Shown: piece by piece, positions 33,470-42,175 of the stretch
Numbering within the stretch: position 1 is the first letter of the stretch
Layout of the letters: the number at the start of each line of letters is the position of its first letter
Assembly (NCBI RefSeq): GCF_923081025.1
Contig: NZ_CAKLPZ010000003.1
Location: 1 to 64,000 of the forward strand
Reading direction: 5' to 3'
DNA from: Neolewinella maritima
Lineage (GTDB): Bacteria > Bacteroidota > Bacteroidia > Chitinophagales > Saprospiraceae
Length of the DNA stretch: 64,000 nucleotides
Program-made: the position numbers and the translations under genes
Notes under the pieces: generated by a model
What the model saw: the letters and a program-made list of their open reading frames with translations, nothing else
What the model was told of the DNA's origin: nothing
The model's database searches: none

Positions 33470-34465
33470 ATGTTGCGTTACCTCCTCCCGTTGCTGCTCC
33501 TTGGCGCGCTGGCCTGTGGTCCTGACCCCACAACAGATCCTGACCCGCTGACGCCGGGTACCGATCCCGCCGTCGCGCAGCTCAGCGAGCTGATCGAAGC
33601 AAGCCCGGAGGACGCCACGCTACACGCCCAGCGCGCGCAGTTGTACTACGAGCGCGGTAACTACCCGGCCACCATCGCCGATCTCACCCGCGCTACGGAG
33701 CTAGATAGTCTCACCCCGGGCTATGCCTACGCCCTGGCGGATGCTTACCTCGATAGCGAGCAGACCGAGCGGGCAGTCCGCGTACTGGAGCAGACCCTTC
33801 GCCGCCACCCCCAGCGGCTGGAAACCCGGCTGCGTCTGGGGGAGGCCCAGTTGATGCAGGGTCGGTTTCCGGCCGCCGAGGCTACCCTGACTACAGCTCT
33901 CGAACTGGAAGGTCCGCAGGCCGAGGCCTATTACCTGCTAAGCCAGGTCTACGCCGAGGCGGGGGACACGGTACAGGCCCTAGCGGCAGCAGAGCAGGCC
34001 ACGCGGCAGGATCCGGAAATGACGGATGCGATGCTCCTGCTAGGGGAACTACGTGCCGGACAGGGTGACCCGGCCGCCCTGGCGGCCTTCGATGAGGCCG
34101 TACGCAGAGCGCCCCAGGATGTGATCGCCGTGCACGCCCGCGCCAATTACCTCTACCAGTCGGGTGATGTACAACGAGCGCTAGCCGAGTACCGCCGCGT
34201 AAGCAGCATTGACCGACAGTACGTGGAGGGGAACTTTAATGCGGGGCTCATCCTGCTGGAATTGGACAGTCTGTCGCAGGCATATACGGAGTTCAATATT
34301 GCGGTCCGTAACGACCCGGTGAATATGGAGGCCTACCTCTACCGGGGCTACGCCAGCGAGCAGCTCGGTGACTTGGCGGCCGCGCGGCGCGACTTCGAGA
34401 CGGTGCTGCGTATGGACCCCGACTTCATGCCGGCCCAGGAGGCGCTGGCGCGGCTGAACGGATAA
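33470..34465 (+). CDS. TPR-repeat lipoprotein
   Basis: The 331-residue product starts with a lipoprotein signal (LLPLLLLGALAC) and then carries about eight tetratricopeptide repeats from residue 40 to the end (for example DATLHAQRAQLYYERGNY, PGYAYALADAYLDSEQ, MEAYLYRGYASEQLGDL). TPR lipoproteins serve as protein-interaction scaffolds in the periplasm or at the outer membrane; PilW/NlpI-like and gliding-associated roles are known but none can be assigned here. It is divergent from ftcD. The final 41 bp overlap the convergent esterase gene. Confidence 0.88.
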   Translation: MLRYLLPLLLLGALACGPDPTTDPDPLTPGTDPAVAQLSELIEASPEDATLHAQRAQLYYERGNYPATIADLTRATELDSLTPGYAYALADAYLDSEQTERAVRVLEQTLRRHPQRLETRLRLGEAQLMQGRFPAAEATLTTALELEGPQAEAYYLLSQVYAEAGDTVQALAAAEQATRQDPEMTDAMLLLGELRAGQGDPAALAAFDEAVRRAPQDVIAVHARANYLYQSGDVQRALAEYRRVSSIDRQYVEGNFNAGLILLELDSLSQAYTEFNIAVRNDPVNMEAYLYRGYASEQLGDLAAARRDFETVLRMDPDFMPAQEALARLNG

Positions 34466-35297
34466 AGTCAGCCACGGTGGCGGCGTAGGGATCGCTGTCA
34501 TCGTAGGTCCAGCGGCCGCTGGCGAGGTGGCCGCCGCCGGGGATGGTGTGCAGCTCTGCCGCTGCACCGGACTCTTCCAGCGCGCGGTGAAAATGCAGGC
34601 TGTGCCGGTAGTCGGCCAGTCCGTCCCGTGTCCCGTGAAGTAATAGCCAGCGCAACTGCTGCTGCGGTGGGTGGGCTAACTGTAGTATCGGGTCCTGTGC
34701 ACGACGGTGGGCGAATATCCGCCGGGGCCGCAGCAGACTGAAGTCTAGCGGCGCGGCGCACAGCAGAGCGTGGGTGGGTGGGGCGGGCCAGCCGGCTGCG
34801 GTCCACCACTGTGGGTGGAGGGCGAGGAGGGCGGCCAGGTGCCCGCCGGCGCTGATGCCACCGATCTGGGGAGCGGAGAGGGGCCGGTCGGTGGTCCGCG
34901 CGAAGTTGGCCAGGTGGGTCACAGCAGTCCGGCAGTCGGCTACGATCTCCGGTAGCCGGACTGTAGGCGGGCGGCGGTAGCTCGGCAGTACGACGCGAAA
35001 GCCCTGCCGCAGCCAAGGTCGGGCGGCGGGGCGGAAGGCTTCGGGGGTGCCGAAGGTCCAGCCGCCGCCGTGCAGGTACAGCGCCCAGGGCAGTACGTCG
35101 GTGGGTAGGCTGCCGGGAGGTTCCAGTAATAGGTAGTACTGCCGGGGGTGGGGCCCGTAGGGGATACGGCGGTGGGGCGGCATGCTGCGGCGTGCACGTG
35201 CGCTGTGACGCCAGTAGGCGGGTAGCCCCAGGGTGTCGCGTAGGCCGTGGTGTAGGGTACGCGTCCAATCGGGGGTGGGTGGGCCTTGCTGCATCAA
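34425..35297 (-). CDS. Alpha/beta-hydrolase, carboxylesterase/lipase of the HSL-BD-FAE type
   Basis: Serine hydrolase of about 290 residues acting on ester bonds. The oxyanion-hole motif HGGGW (in YLHGGGWTFG) marks the hormone-sensitive-lipase-like group. The nucleophile lies in GISAGGH (GxSxG), the acid is likely the Asp in HGTRDGLADY and the base the His in PGGGHLASG, giving a complete triad. No signal peptide is seen. Start may be ATG 35297 or 35294. It converges on the TPR lipoprotein gene with a 41-bp overlap and is divergent from the PIG-L gene. Substrate unknown. Confidence 0.9.
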   Translation of the reverse strand: MMQQGPPTPDWTRTLHHGLRDTLGLPAYWRHSARARRSMPPHRRIPYGPHPRQYYLLLEPPGSLPTDVLPWALYLHGGGWTFGTPEAFRPAARPWLRQGFRVVLPSYRRPPTVRLPEIVADCRTAVTHLANFARTTDRPLSAPQIGGISAGGHLAALLALHPQWWTAAGWPAPPTHALLCAAPLDFSLLRPRRIFAHRRAQDPILQLAHPPQQQLRWLLLHGTRDGLADYRHSLHFHRALEESGAAAELHTIPGGGHLASGRWTYDDSDPYAATVADFIRSAAPAPPGPA

Positions 35298-35298
35298 C

Positions 35299-35306
35299 TA
35301 CCTTTA
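35299..35306 (+). promoter_or_regulatory. -7-like promoter box for the PIG-L deacetylase gene
   Basis: TACCTTTA differs from TAnnTTTG by one base. It lies 46 bp upstream of GTG 35353, the same spacing as seen at 8153-8207, and overlaps the start region of the divergent esterase gene. Confidence 0.4.
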
Positions 35307-35352
35307 CGGTTGGATTGTCCTTATTGTTTTAGTCCCCAAAACTCCCCCGTAC

Positions 35353-37878
35353 GTGCGTCACCTGTACTCGTTGCTTACGCTACTGATTCTGTCTGTGTCC
35401 CTGTCGCTGCAGGCCCAGGCGCCCGAACGGCTTACCTCCGGGGAGCTGCACGCCGCGATCCAAAAGCTGGGTGTACTGGGCTCGGCGCTCTATGTGGCCG
35501 CCCACCCCGACGACGAGAACACGCGCATGATCGCCTACCTGGCGAACGTGGAGCAGGTAGAGACCGGCTATCTCAGCATGACCCGCGGGGACGGGGGGCA
35601 GAACCTCATCGCCCCCGACATCAGCGAGCTGCTGGGCCTGACGCGTACGCAAGAGCTGCTAGCCGCACGCCGGATCGACGGGGGCAAGCAATTCTTCACC
35701 CGGGCCAACGACTTCGGCTACTCCAAGCACCCCGACGAGACCTTCACCATCTGGGACAAGCAGCAGGTGCTGGAGGATGCCGTCTGGGTCATCCGGCAAC
35801 AGCGGCCGGATATCATGATCCTGCGCTTCGACCCCCGGGCCCCGGGCTCTACCCATGGCCACCATACCGCCTCGGCGATCATCGGCATGGAGGCCTTCGA
35901 CTTAGCGGGCGACCCCGAGGCCTTTCCTGAGCAGCTGACCGACGTAGCGGTCTGGCAGCCTAAGCGCCTGTACTGGAACGCGTACAGCTGGGGCAACAGC
36001 AAACTGCCGGACTACGTCGACACCAACGACGTGATCACCGTAGAGATCAACCGCTACCTGCCCAAGCTAGGGGAGAGCGTAGCCGAGATCGCCGCCCGTA
36101 GCCGCAGTCAGCACAAGAGTCAGGGCTTCGGCAGTGCCGGTAGCCGGGCCGCCACCGTAGAGAAGCTCGAACTGCTCAAGGGGGGCAGTAACGGAGTGGA
36201 CGGCGACCCCTTTGCCGGCATTGCGACGGACTGGAGTCGGTTGGCCGGCGGAACGGAGATCGGCATACTCGTCGATAGCCTGGTAGCGGACTTCGATTTC
36301 GACGACCCGGCCGCCTCCGTGCCCCTGCTGAATACCCTGAGCCGGCGGCTGCAGAAGATGCCCGACTTCCCCGAGAAGTGGCCAAAGATCCGGGAGGTGC
36401 GCCGGATCATGGCGGCCGCTATGGGACTCTACATCTCGGCTACTACGGATACGCCCTTCGTAGTGCCGGGCGATACCGCCCGGGTGATCGTCGAGGTCAG
36501 CAACCGTAGCCAGGACACCCTGGAGCTGGGCAGAATCGACCTCACCAGTCAGGATTGGGTAAGCGCCCCGGGAAGCTACGCGCGGCGCCCCCTGCTGCCG
36601 GGAGTGCCTCACTTCGATACCCTGTACCACGTAGCGCGGTCCTCCGAGACGCAGAGTAGCCCGTACTGGCTGCGTAGCGACTGGACCCTGGGGATGTATA
36701 CCGTACCGAACTGGCGGCAGCGCGGACAGGCCGAAGGACGTGACTACTTGGGCGTCGAGGTCTCCGTGTCGGGGGACGACGGGGCGTACGTCTCCGTAGA
36801 TGTACCCGTCCGCCACCATTACACCGATCCGGTAGACGGCGAGCAGTTTCAGCCCTTCGGCTTATTGCCGCCGGTCTTCGTGCAATGCACCGAATCGAGC
36901 TACCTGTTCACTGAAGACGATGCCCGCACGGTGACGGTCAAGGTGACCAGCGCTACGGAGGAGCGGGAGGGAAGTCTGCGGCTGAACGTACCTACGGGTT
37001 GGTCCGTAACTCCCGAACAGCAGGACATCACCCTCGGCAAGCGGGGACAGGAACGCTTCTACACCTTTACGCTCCGTCCGCCCAGCGGACAGGGGCAGGG
37101 CAGGATCACTCCCGAGCTCACCCTACAGGGCATGGAAGGGGTATACGACCGGCGCCTGGTGGTGATCGATCATCCCCACATCCCCACCCAACGTGCCGCC
37201 CTGCCCGGCGGAGCTGCCGTGGCCCGGGTAGACCTCCAGACTGCCGGTCGTACCGTAGGCTACCTGCCCGGTGCCGGTGATGCCATCCCCGAAGCCCTGA
37301 GCTCGATCGGGCTTGACGTCTCCCTGCTCGACGACGTCGAGGCCTCGATCGGCGACCTCGGGAAGTATGACGCCATCGTAGTCGGCGTACGCGCCTACAA
37401 TACCCTGGACCGCATGCCCGTCTACCAGCCCCGCCTGCTGGAGTACGTGAAGCAGGGCGGCACCCTGATCGTGCAGTACAACACGAACCGCCGGCTCAAG
37501 ATCGACGAGAAGAACCTCGGCCCCTACGCCCTGGAGCTGAGCCGCGACCGGGTCACGGTGGAGGATGCCCCCGTCAGCATCCTGGCCCCTGACCACCCGG
37601 CCCTGAACTATCCCAACAAGATCACGGCGGCCGACTTCGACGGCTGGGTGCAGGAGCGTGGGCTCTACTTCCCCGATAAGTGGGCCCCGGAATACACCGC
37701 CCTGCTGGGCAGTAACGATCCGGGGGAGGAATCGCACGACGGCGGTCTGCTGGTGGCCGAATACGGCAGCGGACACTTCGTGTACACCGGCTACAGCTTC
37801 TTCCGCGAATTGCCGGCCGGCGTGCCGGGTGCCTACCGCCTGTTTGCCAACTTGATCGCGCTGGGGGCTAGCCGGTAA
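35353..37878 (+). CDS. Secreted PIG-L/LmbE-family deacetylase
   Basis: PIG-L family enzymes are zinc-dependent N-deacetylases of N-acetylglucosamine-type substrates. From GTG 35353 the product has 841 residues with a signal peptide (LLTLLILSVSLSLQA-Q). The zinc motif AHPDDE (50-55) and the later HGHHTASAI supply the metal ligands. The PIG-L domain covers about 30-310; the C-terminal 500 residues contain beta-sandwich segments (FVVPGDTARVIVEVSNRS) and a Rossmann-like terminal region (YDAIVVGVRAYN, GGTLIVQYNTN). This long architecture is common in Bacteroidota. The reading frame is open back to 35233, but those 40 codons overlap the esterase gene and promoter and are unlikely to be translated. 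The substrate is probably an extracellular or periplasmic amino sugar. Confidence 0.92.
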   Translation: MRHLYSLLTLLILSVSLSLQAQAPERLTSGELHAAIQKLGVLGSALYVAAHPDDENTRMIAYLANVEQVETGYLSMTRGDGGQNLIAPDISELLGLTRTQELLAARRIDGGKQFFTRANDFGYSKHPDETFTIWDKQQVLEDAVWVIRQQRPDIMILRFDPRAPGSTHGHHTASAIIGMEAFDLAGDPEAFPEQLTDVAVWQPKRLYWNAYSWGNSKLPDYVDTNDVITVEINRYLPKLGESVAEIAARSRSQHKSQGFGSAGSRAATVEKLELLKGGSNGVDGDPFAGIATDWSRLAGGTEIGILVDSLVADFDFDDPAASVPLLNTLSRRLQKMPDFPEKWPKIREVRRIMAAAMGLYISATTDTPFVVPGDTARVIVEVSNRSQDTLELGRIDLTSQDWVSAPGSYARRPLLPGVPHFDTLYHVARSSETQSSPYWLRSDWTLGMYTVPNWRQRGQAEGRDYLGVEVSVSGDDGAYVSVDVPVRHHYTDPVDGEQFQPFGLLPPVFVQCTESSYLFTEDDARTVTVKVTSATEEREGSLRLNVPTGWSVTPEQQDITLGKRGQERFYTFTLRPPSGQGQGRITPELTLQGMEGVYDRRLVVIDHPHIPTQRAALPGGAAVARVDLQTAGRTVGYLPGAGDAIPEALSSIGLDVSLLDDVEASIGDLGKYDAIVVGVRAYNTLDRMPVYQPRLLEYVKQGGTLIVQYNTNRRLKIDEKNLGPYALELSRDRVTVEDAPVSILAPDHPALNYPNKITAADFDGWVQERGLYFPDKWAPEYTALLGSNDPGEESHDGGLLVAEYGSGHFVYTGYSFFRELPAGVPGAYRLFANLIALGASR

Positions 37879-37921
37879 CCTGATAACGGCACTGCTCGGC
37901 GTACATCGACCCCTTAGTATC

Positions 37922-37929
37922 TACCTTGC
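37922..37929 (+). promoter_or_regulatory. -7-like promoter box for rlmD
   Basis: TACCTTGC lies 72 bp before the ATG at 38002. It is a variant (TAnnTTGC) of the box that recurs before several genes in this window. Confidence 0.35.
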
Positions 37930-38001
37930 ACCGGCGACCCCGCCCCTAGTTATTTACTGGGTTGGGGATTGACCTCGCTACAACTATACCTCTACCGACC
38001 T

Positions 38002-39426
38002 ATGGCCCGACGCAGAAAAAACCGCTTTCCCGAACGTATCGAGGGGGTTACGATTACCGGCCTGGCGGACAAGGGCTTTTGCGTGGGCAAAGCACCCGAT
38101 GGGATGACGATCTTCGTGGAGCACGTAGCGCCGGGCGATGTGGTGGACGTGCGGCCGTTCCGCAAGAAAAAGAAGCTGCTGTTTGCCGCACCGCTGAAGT
38201 TTATCGAGCGCTCGGCCGAGCGGGTGGAGCCCTTTTGTCAGCACTTCGGGGTGTGTGGGGGCTGTAAGTGGCAGCACTTCGCCTATACCGGTCAGCTGCG
38301 CGAAAAGGAGCGTATGGTGCACGACGCCTTTGCCCGACTGGGGAAGGTGGAGGTGGAAGCCTGGGACCCGATCCTGGGTAGCGAGACCATCGAATACTAC
38401 CGCAATAAACTGGAATATGGCTGTGCAAACCGGCGCTGGCTAACTACCGAAGAGATTGGGACCGACATCGACAACGAGGTGCCGGTGATCGGCTTCCATA
38501 AGTCGGGGGCCTACGATAAGCTGATCCAGATCGAGCACTGCCACCTGCAGCACGGCCCCAGCAACGAACTGCGCAACGGACTGCGTGCGCTGGCCACCGA
38601 GCTGGGCGTCACCTTCTTCGATATGCGGGAGCGGCACGGTCTGCTGCGGCAGCTCATGATCCGTACCACCACCACGGGGGAGTGTATGCTGGTGGTGGCC
38701 TTCTTTGCCGACGAACAGGATATCATCACCAACTTCCTGGATACCGCCCTGCAGCGGTTCGGCAGTGATATTACCAGTCTGTTCTACTGCATCAACCCCA
38801 AGATCAACGAGTACATGATGGACCTGGAGATGGTCCACTACGCCGGTACCGACTACGTGACCGAGCGGCTGGAGCACGTGCAATTCCGGATCGGCCCGAA
38901 GTCGTTCTTCCAGACCAATACGGCCCAGGCCGAGCGCCTCTACGCCATTACGCGGGAGTATGCCGGCCTGACGGGGACCGAAAACGTCTACGACCTGTAC
39001 ACCGGAATCGGCTCGATCGGCCTGTACCTGGCCGACCGCTGCCGGCAGGTGGTGGGAATAGAGGAAATTCCCGCCGCCATCGAGGATGCCCGCGTGAATG
39101 CTGACTTAAACGGTATTACGAACGCGACCTTCTACGCCGGTGACGTGCGGGCCATACTGACCGAGGAATTTGCCGTTCGGCACGGCCGGCCGGACGTACT
39201 GATCACCGATCCCCCGCGGGCGGGCATGCACCCCAAAGTAGTCGATATGCTGTTGCAACTCGCTAGTCCGCGGATCGTGTACGTGAGCTGTAATCCGGCC
39301 ACCCAGGCGCGTGACTTAGCTGTCTTGGACGCGAAATACGTCATCGAGCGTGCCCGACCGGTAGATATGTTTCCGCATACTAGCCACGTGGAAAGCGTAG
39401 TTTCATTAAGGTTGCGTAACTTGTAG
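38002..39426 (+). CDS. rlmD: 23S rRNA (uracil-C5)-methyltransferase, RlmD/RumA family
   Basis: The enzyme methylates a uracil (U1939-type) in 23S rRNA using S-adenosylmethionine. The 474-residue protein (ATG 38002; an in-frame start at 37969 is less likely) has a TRAM RNA-binding domain at about 10-70. A [4Fe-4S] cluster is bound by Cys79, Cys85, Cys88 and Cys180 (FCQHFGVCGGCKW, IEHCHL). The C-terminal Rossmann methyltransferase has the SAM loop DLYTGIGSIGLYLA, DPPRAGMH, and the catalytic nucleophile Cys430 in VSCNPAT. All functional residues are present. RlmD, RlmC and TrmA share this fold; the intact cluster argues against TrmA. Confidence 0.95.
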   Translation: MARRRKNRFPERIEGVTITGLADKGFCVGKAPDGMTIFVEHVAPGDVVDVRPFRKKKKLLFAAPLKFIERSAERVEPFCQHFGVCGGCKWQHFAYTGQLREKERMVHDAFARLGKVEVEAWDPILGSETIEYYRNKLEYGCANRRWLTTEEIGTDIDNEVPVIGFHKSGAYDKLIQIEHCHLQHGPSNELRNGLRALATELGVTFFDMRERHGLLRQLMIRTTTTGECMLVVAFFADEQDIITNFLDTALQRFGSDITSLFYCINPKINEYMMDLEMVHYAGTDYVTERLEHVQFRIGPKSFFQTNTAQAERLYAITREYAGLTGTENVYDLYTGIGSIGLYLADRCRQVVGIEEIPAAIEDARVNADLNGITNATFYAGDVRAILTEEFAVRHGRPDVLITDPPRAGMHPKVVDMLLQLASPRIVYVSCNPATQARDLAVLDAKYVIERARPVDMFPHTSHVESVVSLRLRNL

Positions 39427-39506
39427 TACGCTAGCGGGTAAGCTTCCGGATAGGACGTGCCGTGCTGGCTGCGTGGCAGCCATGATATTCAGGTAGTCCT
39501 TTTGTA

Positions 39507-40088
39507 ATGTCGTATATCGAACGGTTCCGTCCGCTTATTCATAAGTTGTTGAAGTATGGGGTCACCCCGGCGGATGCTGCCCTACTCAGTGAAAAGTTCT
39601 ACTGCCGGACCTATCAGGCCAAGGAGCATCTATTCACCGAGGGCGATCAGTACCCCTTTATGGTGTACGTACTCTCGGGCTACCTGCAGCTGTATACTAC
39701 GGAGGCGGACGGCACGACCAATGTGCGTATTCTCGCCGGGCCGGGCGACTTTGCGGGTTGCGTAGAGGCTACCCTGTACGATCAGCCCGCATTCTATACC
39801 GCGGAGTGTATCACCAAGTGTCAATTTGTAATCATCGACGGACACTTTCAGCGGATGGTGCGGGAGAAGTCCGAGTGGTTCCGACTCCTCCAGGCCTTCA
39901 TCCTGCGCCGGATCGTTGCCCTGTCCCGGGAGAAGGAAGATATGTTACCCCTGCGTGCAACGGACCGCTACCTGTACTTCAAGCGGCGCTATCCGCTTTT
40001 CGTGGATAATATACCCGCGGGAATCATCGCCGATTATATCGGAGTACGCCCACAATCGCTGAGTAGGATCAAGCACAGCCTGCGTTAA
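39507..40088 (+). CDS. Crp/Fnr-family transcriptional regulator
   Basis: The 193-residue product has a cyclic-nucleotide-binding-type beta-roll (about 30-120: LFTEGDQYPFMVYVLSGYLQLY, RILAGPGDFAG) and a short C-terminal winged-helix region with recognition helix VRPQSLSRIKHSL. The cAMP phosphate-binding motif is not well conserved, so the ligand is uncertain, as for most Bacteroidota Crp/Fnr homologues. There are no cysteines arranged for an Fnr iron-sulfur cluster. It stands alone between rlmD and a possible small RNA unit, which it might control, but this is only proximity. Confidence 0.93.
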   Translation: MSYIERFRPLIHKLLKYGVTPADAALLSEKFYCRTYQAKEHLFTEGDQYPFMVYVLSGYLQLYTTEADGTTNVRILAGPGDFAGCVEATLYDQPAFYTAECITKCQFVIIDGHFQRMVREKSEWFRLLQAFILRRIVALSREKEDMLPLRATDRYLYFKRRYPLFVDNIPAGIIADYIGVRPQSLSRIKHSLR

Positions 40089-40123
40089 GAATCACTTTAT
40101 TGGTAATAATTAACCAATGTGAA

Positions 40124-40153
40124 TTGTCAAAACAACAAAGCGCCGCATCTTTG
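40124..40153 (+). promoter_or_regulatory. Orphan promoter-like pair (TTG, 19-bp gap, CATCTTTG)
   Basis: TTG at 40124-40126 and CATCTTTG at 40146-40153 have the 19-base spacing typical of Bacteroidota -33/-7 elements, with one mismatch in the -7 box. No plus-strand gene follows; only about 100 bp with two hairpins lie before the convergent M23 gene. Confidence 0.45.
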
Positions 40154-40250
40154 TAGCAGATTTTTTAGGCTACAGATGACACTTTGAACAGACTCAGTTT
40201 TTTGTAAAGGTATAGCCCGCATCTTCTTTGAGGATGCGGGCTCCTTCGTT
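40151..40250 (+). ncRNA. Candidate small RNA with 5' hairpin and terminator
   Basis: The roughly 90-100-bp stretch after the orphan promoter has no ORF. It contains a 5' hairpin (TGTAGC at 40152-40157, U-rich loop, GCTACA at 40169-40174), an AT-rich single-stranded part, and the strong terminator hairpin at 40214-40242. Promoter, structured body and terminator in a gap between convergent genes are what a small RNA gene would look like. It matches no family that I recognise; the terminator could simply serve the flanking genes. Confidence 0.25.
40214..40242. terminator. Hairpin between crp-like and M23 genes
   Basis: AGCCCGCATC (40214-40223) pairs with GATGCGGGCT (40233-40242); with TTC/GAG pairs inside, the stem reaches 13 bp with a three-base loop. 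It lies seven bases beyond the stop of the minus-strand M23 gene and can end transcripts from both sides. Confidence 0.7.
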
Positions 40251-41397
40251 AGTCGAAGTTGGCATAGCCCAGTTCGCCCCGCGTGGTGCGAATGCGGCGG
40301 TAGCGCCCGGTCGTGCCTAACTCGATGAACGACTCACCGCCCTCCAGTTGCCGCAGCACGTTCGCCGCACTCCGCGTAGGGCCGCTCCGCAGGTAGTGCT
40401 TGCCCCGCAGAGGTACCTGCGTCTGCCGACCGGGCAGAAAGGCCGGCGCGTCCGGCTCCGGATCCTGCCGCTGTAAGTAAGGGTAGGGGTCGCGGGCACC
40501 GTTGGCGTAGATGCCGAAGTGCAGATGGGGTGGGGTAGTGCGGGCATTCCCCGTATTGCCGACCAGGCCGACCGTATCGCCCCGCTGTACGTAGGTGCCG
40601 GCAGCGACGAGCTGACTATCCAGATGGGCGTAGTAGTAGCTCAGTCCGCGCTGTCCGTCGCGCAGCCAGACGGTCTTGCCGCCCAGCCCCCCGTTGCGTA
40701 CCCGCGACACGCGCCCGTCGGTGACGGCCAGCAGGGGCGTACCCCGCGCGGCGAAAATATCGTTGCCCTCATGGCGGCGTCGCCCCCCGGCCCGGCTGGC
40801 GCCCCAGAAGCTGCGGATGTCCCCCTCGTCCGCCCCCGCTACGGGAAAGAGCAGGGAGGGGTCGGTACGCAGGCGTATTCGGTACGTGCTGTCGGGGTAG
40901 GGAGCGGTCTGTAAAAGGAACAGGAGGTTCTCACCCAGGGGAGCGGACGTTTCGTACGTCAGCCTATGGGTCAGCGTGTCCCAGAGGAGCAGGCGCCGGT
41001 CGTCCGCCCCGTAGAGCTCTCCGAACAGCGCGGCGGCAGACGGCGGGGCTACCGCTTCGATCGTAAGCAACCGGCCCGGGGGCAGGAAGAACCGCCAGGC
41101 GTGGGCCGTGTAGAGCACGTTGGTATCGGCCGCCAGTATCTCCTCGTGGGGCAGATCTATGCGCAGGGTATCCCGGCGGGCCCGTAGGTAGGCCGTATCC
41201 CAGCGGACCAGAGTAGCCGCATCTACACTATTACTCCAGCGGTACTGCTCGCGTGGCGTAGCCTGACCGAACGTACGATCTATCCAGCGTTCCAGTCCCG
41301 TACGCAGGCCGGAGCAACCTCCGTTGAGGTAGATAGCAATAGCAATCAGGGGGAGGAGCAGCCGCCAGTACGACCGGCGGGGATGGTGACGGGGCAT
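40249..41397 (-). CDS. M23-family peptidoglycan endopeptidase, lipoprotein
   Basis: M23 (LytM-type) metallopeptidases cut peptide cross-links in peptidoglycan. The 382-residue product has a hydrophobic N-terminus ending in a lipobox (LNGGC, Cys28). The catalytic domain (about 195-305) has zinc ligands His209 and Asp213 (RRHEGNDIF) and His293 (PHLHFG), and the catalytic His258 in YYYAHLD. An SH3-like tail follows at about 330-382 (GGESFIELGTTGRYRRI). The zinc site is complete, so an active enzyme is expected in the periplasm. It is separated from the Crp-like gene by a bidirectional hairpin, and from the upstream T9SS gene by 46 bp on the same strand. Confidence 0.93.
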   Translation of the reverse strand: MPRHHPRRSYWRLLLPLIAIAIYLNGGCSGLRTGLERWIDRTFGQATPREQYRWSNSVDAATLVRWDTAYLRARRDTLRIDLPHEEILAADTNVLYTAHAWRFFLPPGRLLTIEAVAPPSAAALFGELYGADDRRLLLWDTLTHRLTYETSAPLGENLLFLLQTAPYPDSTYRIRLRTDPSLLFPVAGADEGDIRSFWGASRAGGRRRHEGNDIFAARGTPLLAVTDGRVSRVRNGGLGGKTVWLRDGQRGLSYYYAHLDSQLVAAGTYVQRGDTVGLVGNTGNARTTPPHLHFGIYANGARDPYPYLQRQDPEPDAPAFLPGRQTQVPLRGKHYLRSGPTRSAANVLRQLEGGESFIELGTTGRYRRIRTTRGELGYANFD

Positions 41398-41443
41398 ACT
41401 AGAGAAGACATCCTAATCCTTACTTTGGATGCATTCAATGTGG

Positions 41444-42148
41444 CTACTGCACCACTACTAAGGTCGTCTGCGTGCCAAGAGTGGCATGTTGTACCCGCAG
41501 GGTATACGTGCCGGCGGGTAGCCGGCCGGCGAGCGGTATAGCTACTGATCGGGCCGAAGTGGTAACCAAATTCTGCGTGATTACCTGACGCCCCATCTGG
41601 TCGAAGAGGTGCACGCTGGCTGCTGCTCCGGCCGGCAGACCGCTCAGGCTGACGTTGAGCGTACTGCCCGTGCCGGGATTGGGATATACTCCCAGTGCGA
41701 AGGCCGTCTGAGTGGTGTAGCGTACTTCCACTAGGTCGGAGTATTCGTAGGTGCCGTCCAGGTCTACCGACTGCAGGCGGTACAGGGCGGTACCCGCTAC
41801 CGGATCACCGTCCACGAGGCTATAGTGCAGCCGGTCACCGGGCATAGAGTAGCCGGCGGCATCCAGGGTACCGATGGTGGTGTAGGTCGTGCCGTCCGCT
41901 GTGCGCTCCACGACGAAGTGACTGGTGGCCGATTCATTTTCCGTGGTCCACTCCACGCGTACGCCATTAGACGCCAGGGTGGCGTCGAAGGAAATGAGAT
42001 CGAGCGGCATGATGACCTCCTCCGTGGCGGCAGCGGAGCCGAAGCCGTCCCCGTTACCTCCGCCGAATTGAGCGGATACCGTGAAACTGAAAAAGCATAG
42101 GGCGCAGGGGATCAATAGGCCCCGCAGGAGCGTAGATAAAGTAGGCAT
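41444..42148 (-). CDS. Small secreted protein with T9SS type A sorting domain
   Basis: The 234-residue product has a signal peptide (CALCFFSFTVSA-Q), a Gly-rich spacer (FGGGNGDGFGS), a beta-sandwich of the type found before sorting domains (MPLDLISFDATLASNGVRVEW to RLQSVDLDGTYEYSD) and a sorting domain (YPNPGTGSTLNVSLS to the end). No catalytic domain is present, so it is essentially an export and surface-attachment module with a short N-terminus; an adhesion or structural role is possible. It lies 27 bp after the SUMF1-like gene on the same strand and is probably co-transcribed. Confidence 0.85.
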   Translation of the reverse strand: MPTLSTLLRGLLIPCALCFFSFTVSAQFGGGNGDGFGSAAATEEVIMPLDLISFDATLASNGVRVEWTTENESATSHFVVERTADGTTYTTIGTLDAAGYSMPGDRLHYSLVDGDPVAGTALYRLQSVDLDGTYEYSDLVEVRYTTQTAFALGVYPNPGTGSTLNVSLSGLPAGAAASVHLFDQMGRQVITQNLVTTSARSVAIPLAGRLPAGTYTLRVQHATLGTQTTLVVVQ

Positions 42149-42175
42149 AGGTAGTTTTTTGGGACAAGCAAACGA

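Noticed and set aside
38002-39426. Reading the rRNA methyltransferase as TrmA (tRNA m5U54)
   Set aside because: The four-cysteine iron-sulfur site and TRAM domain favour the RlmD/RlmCD group.
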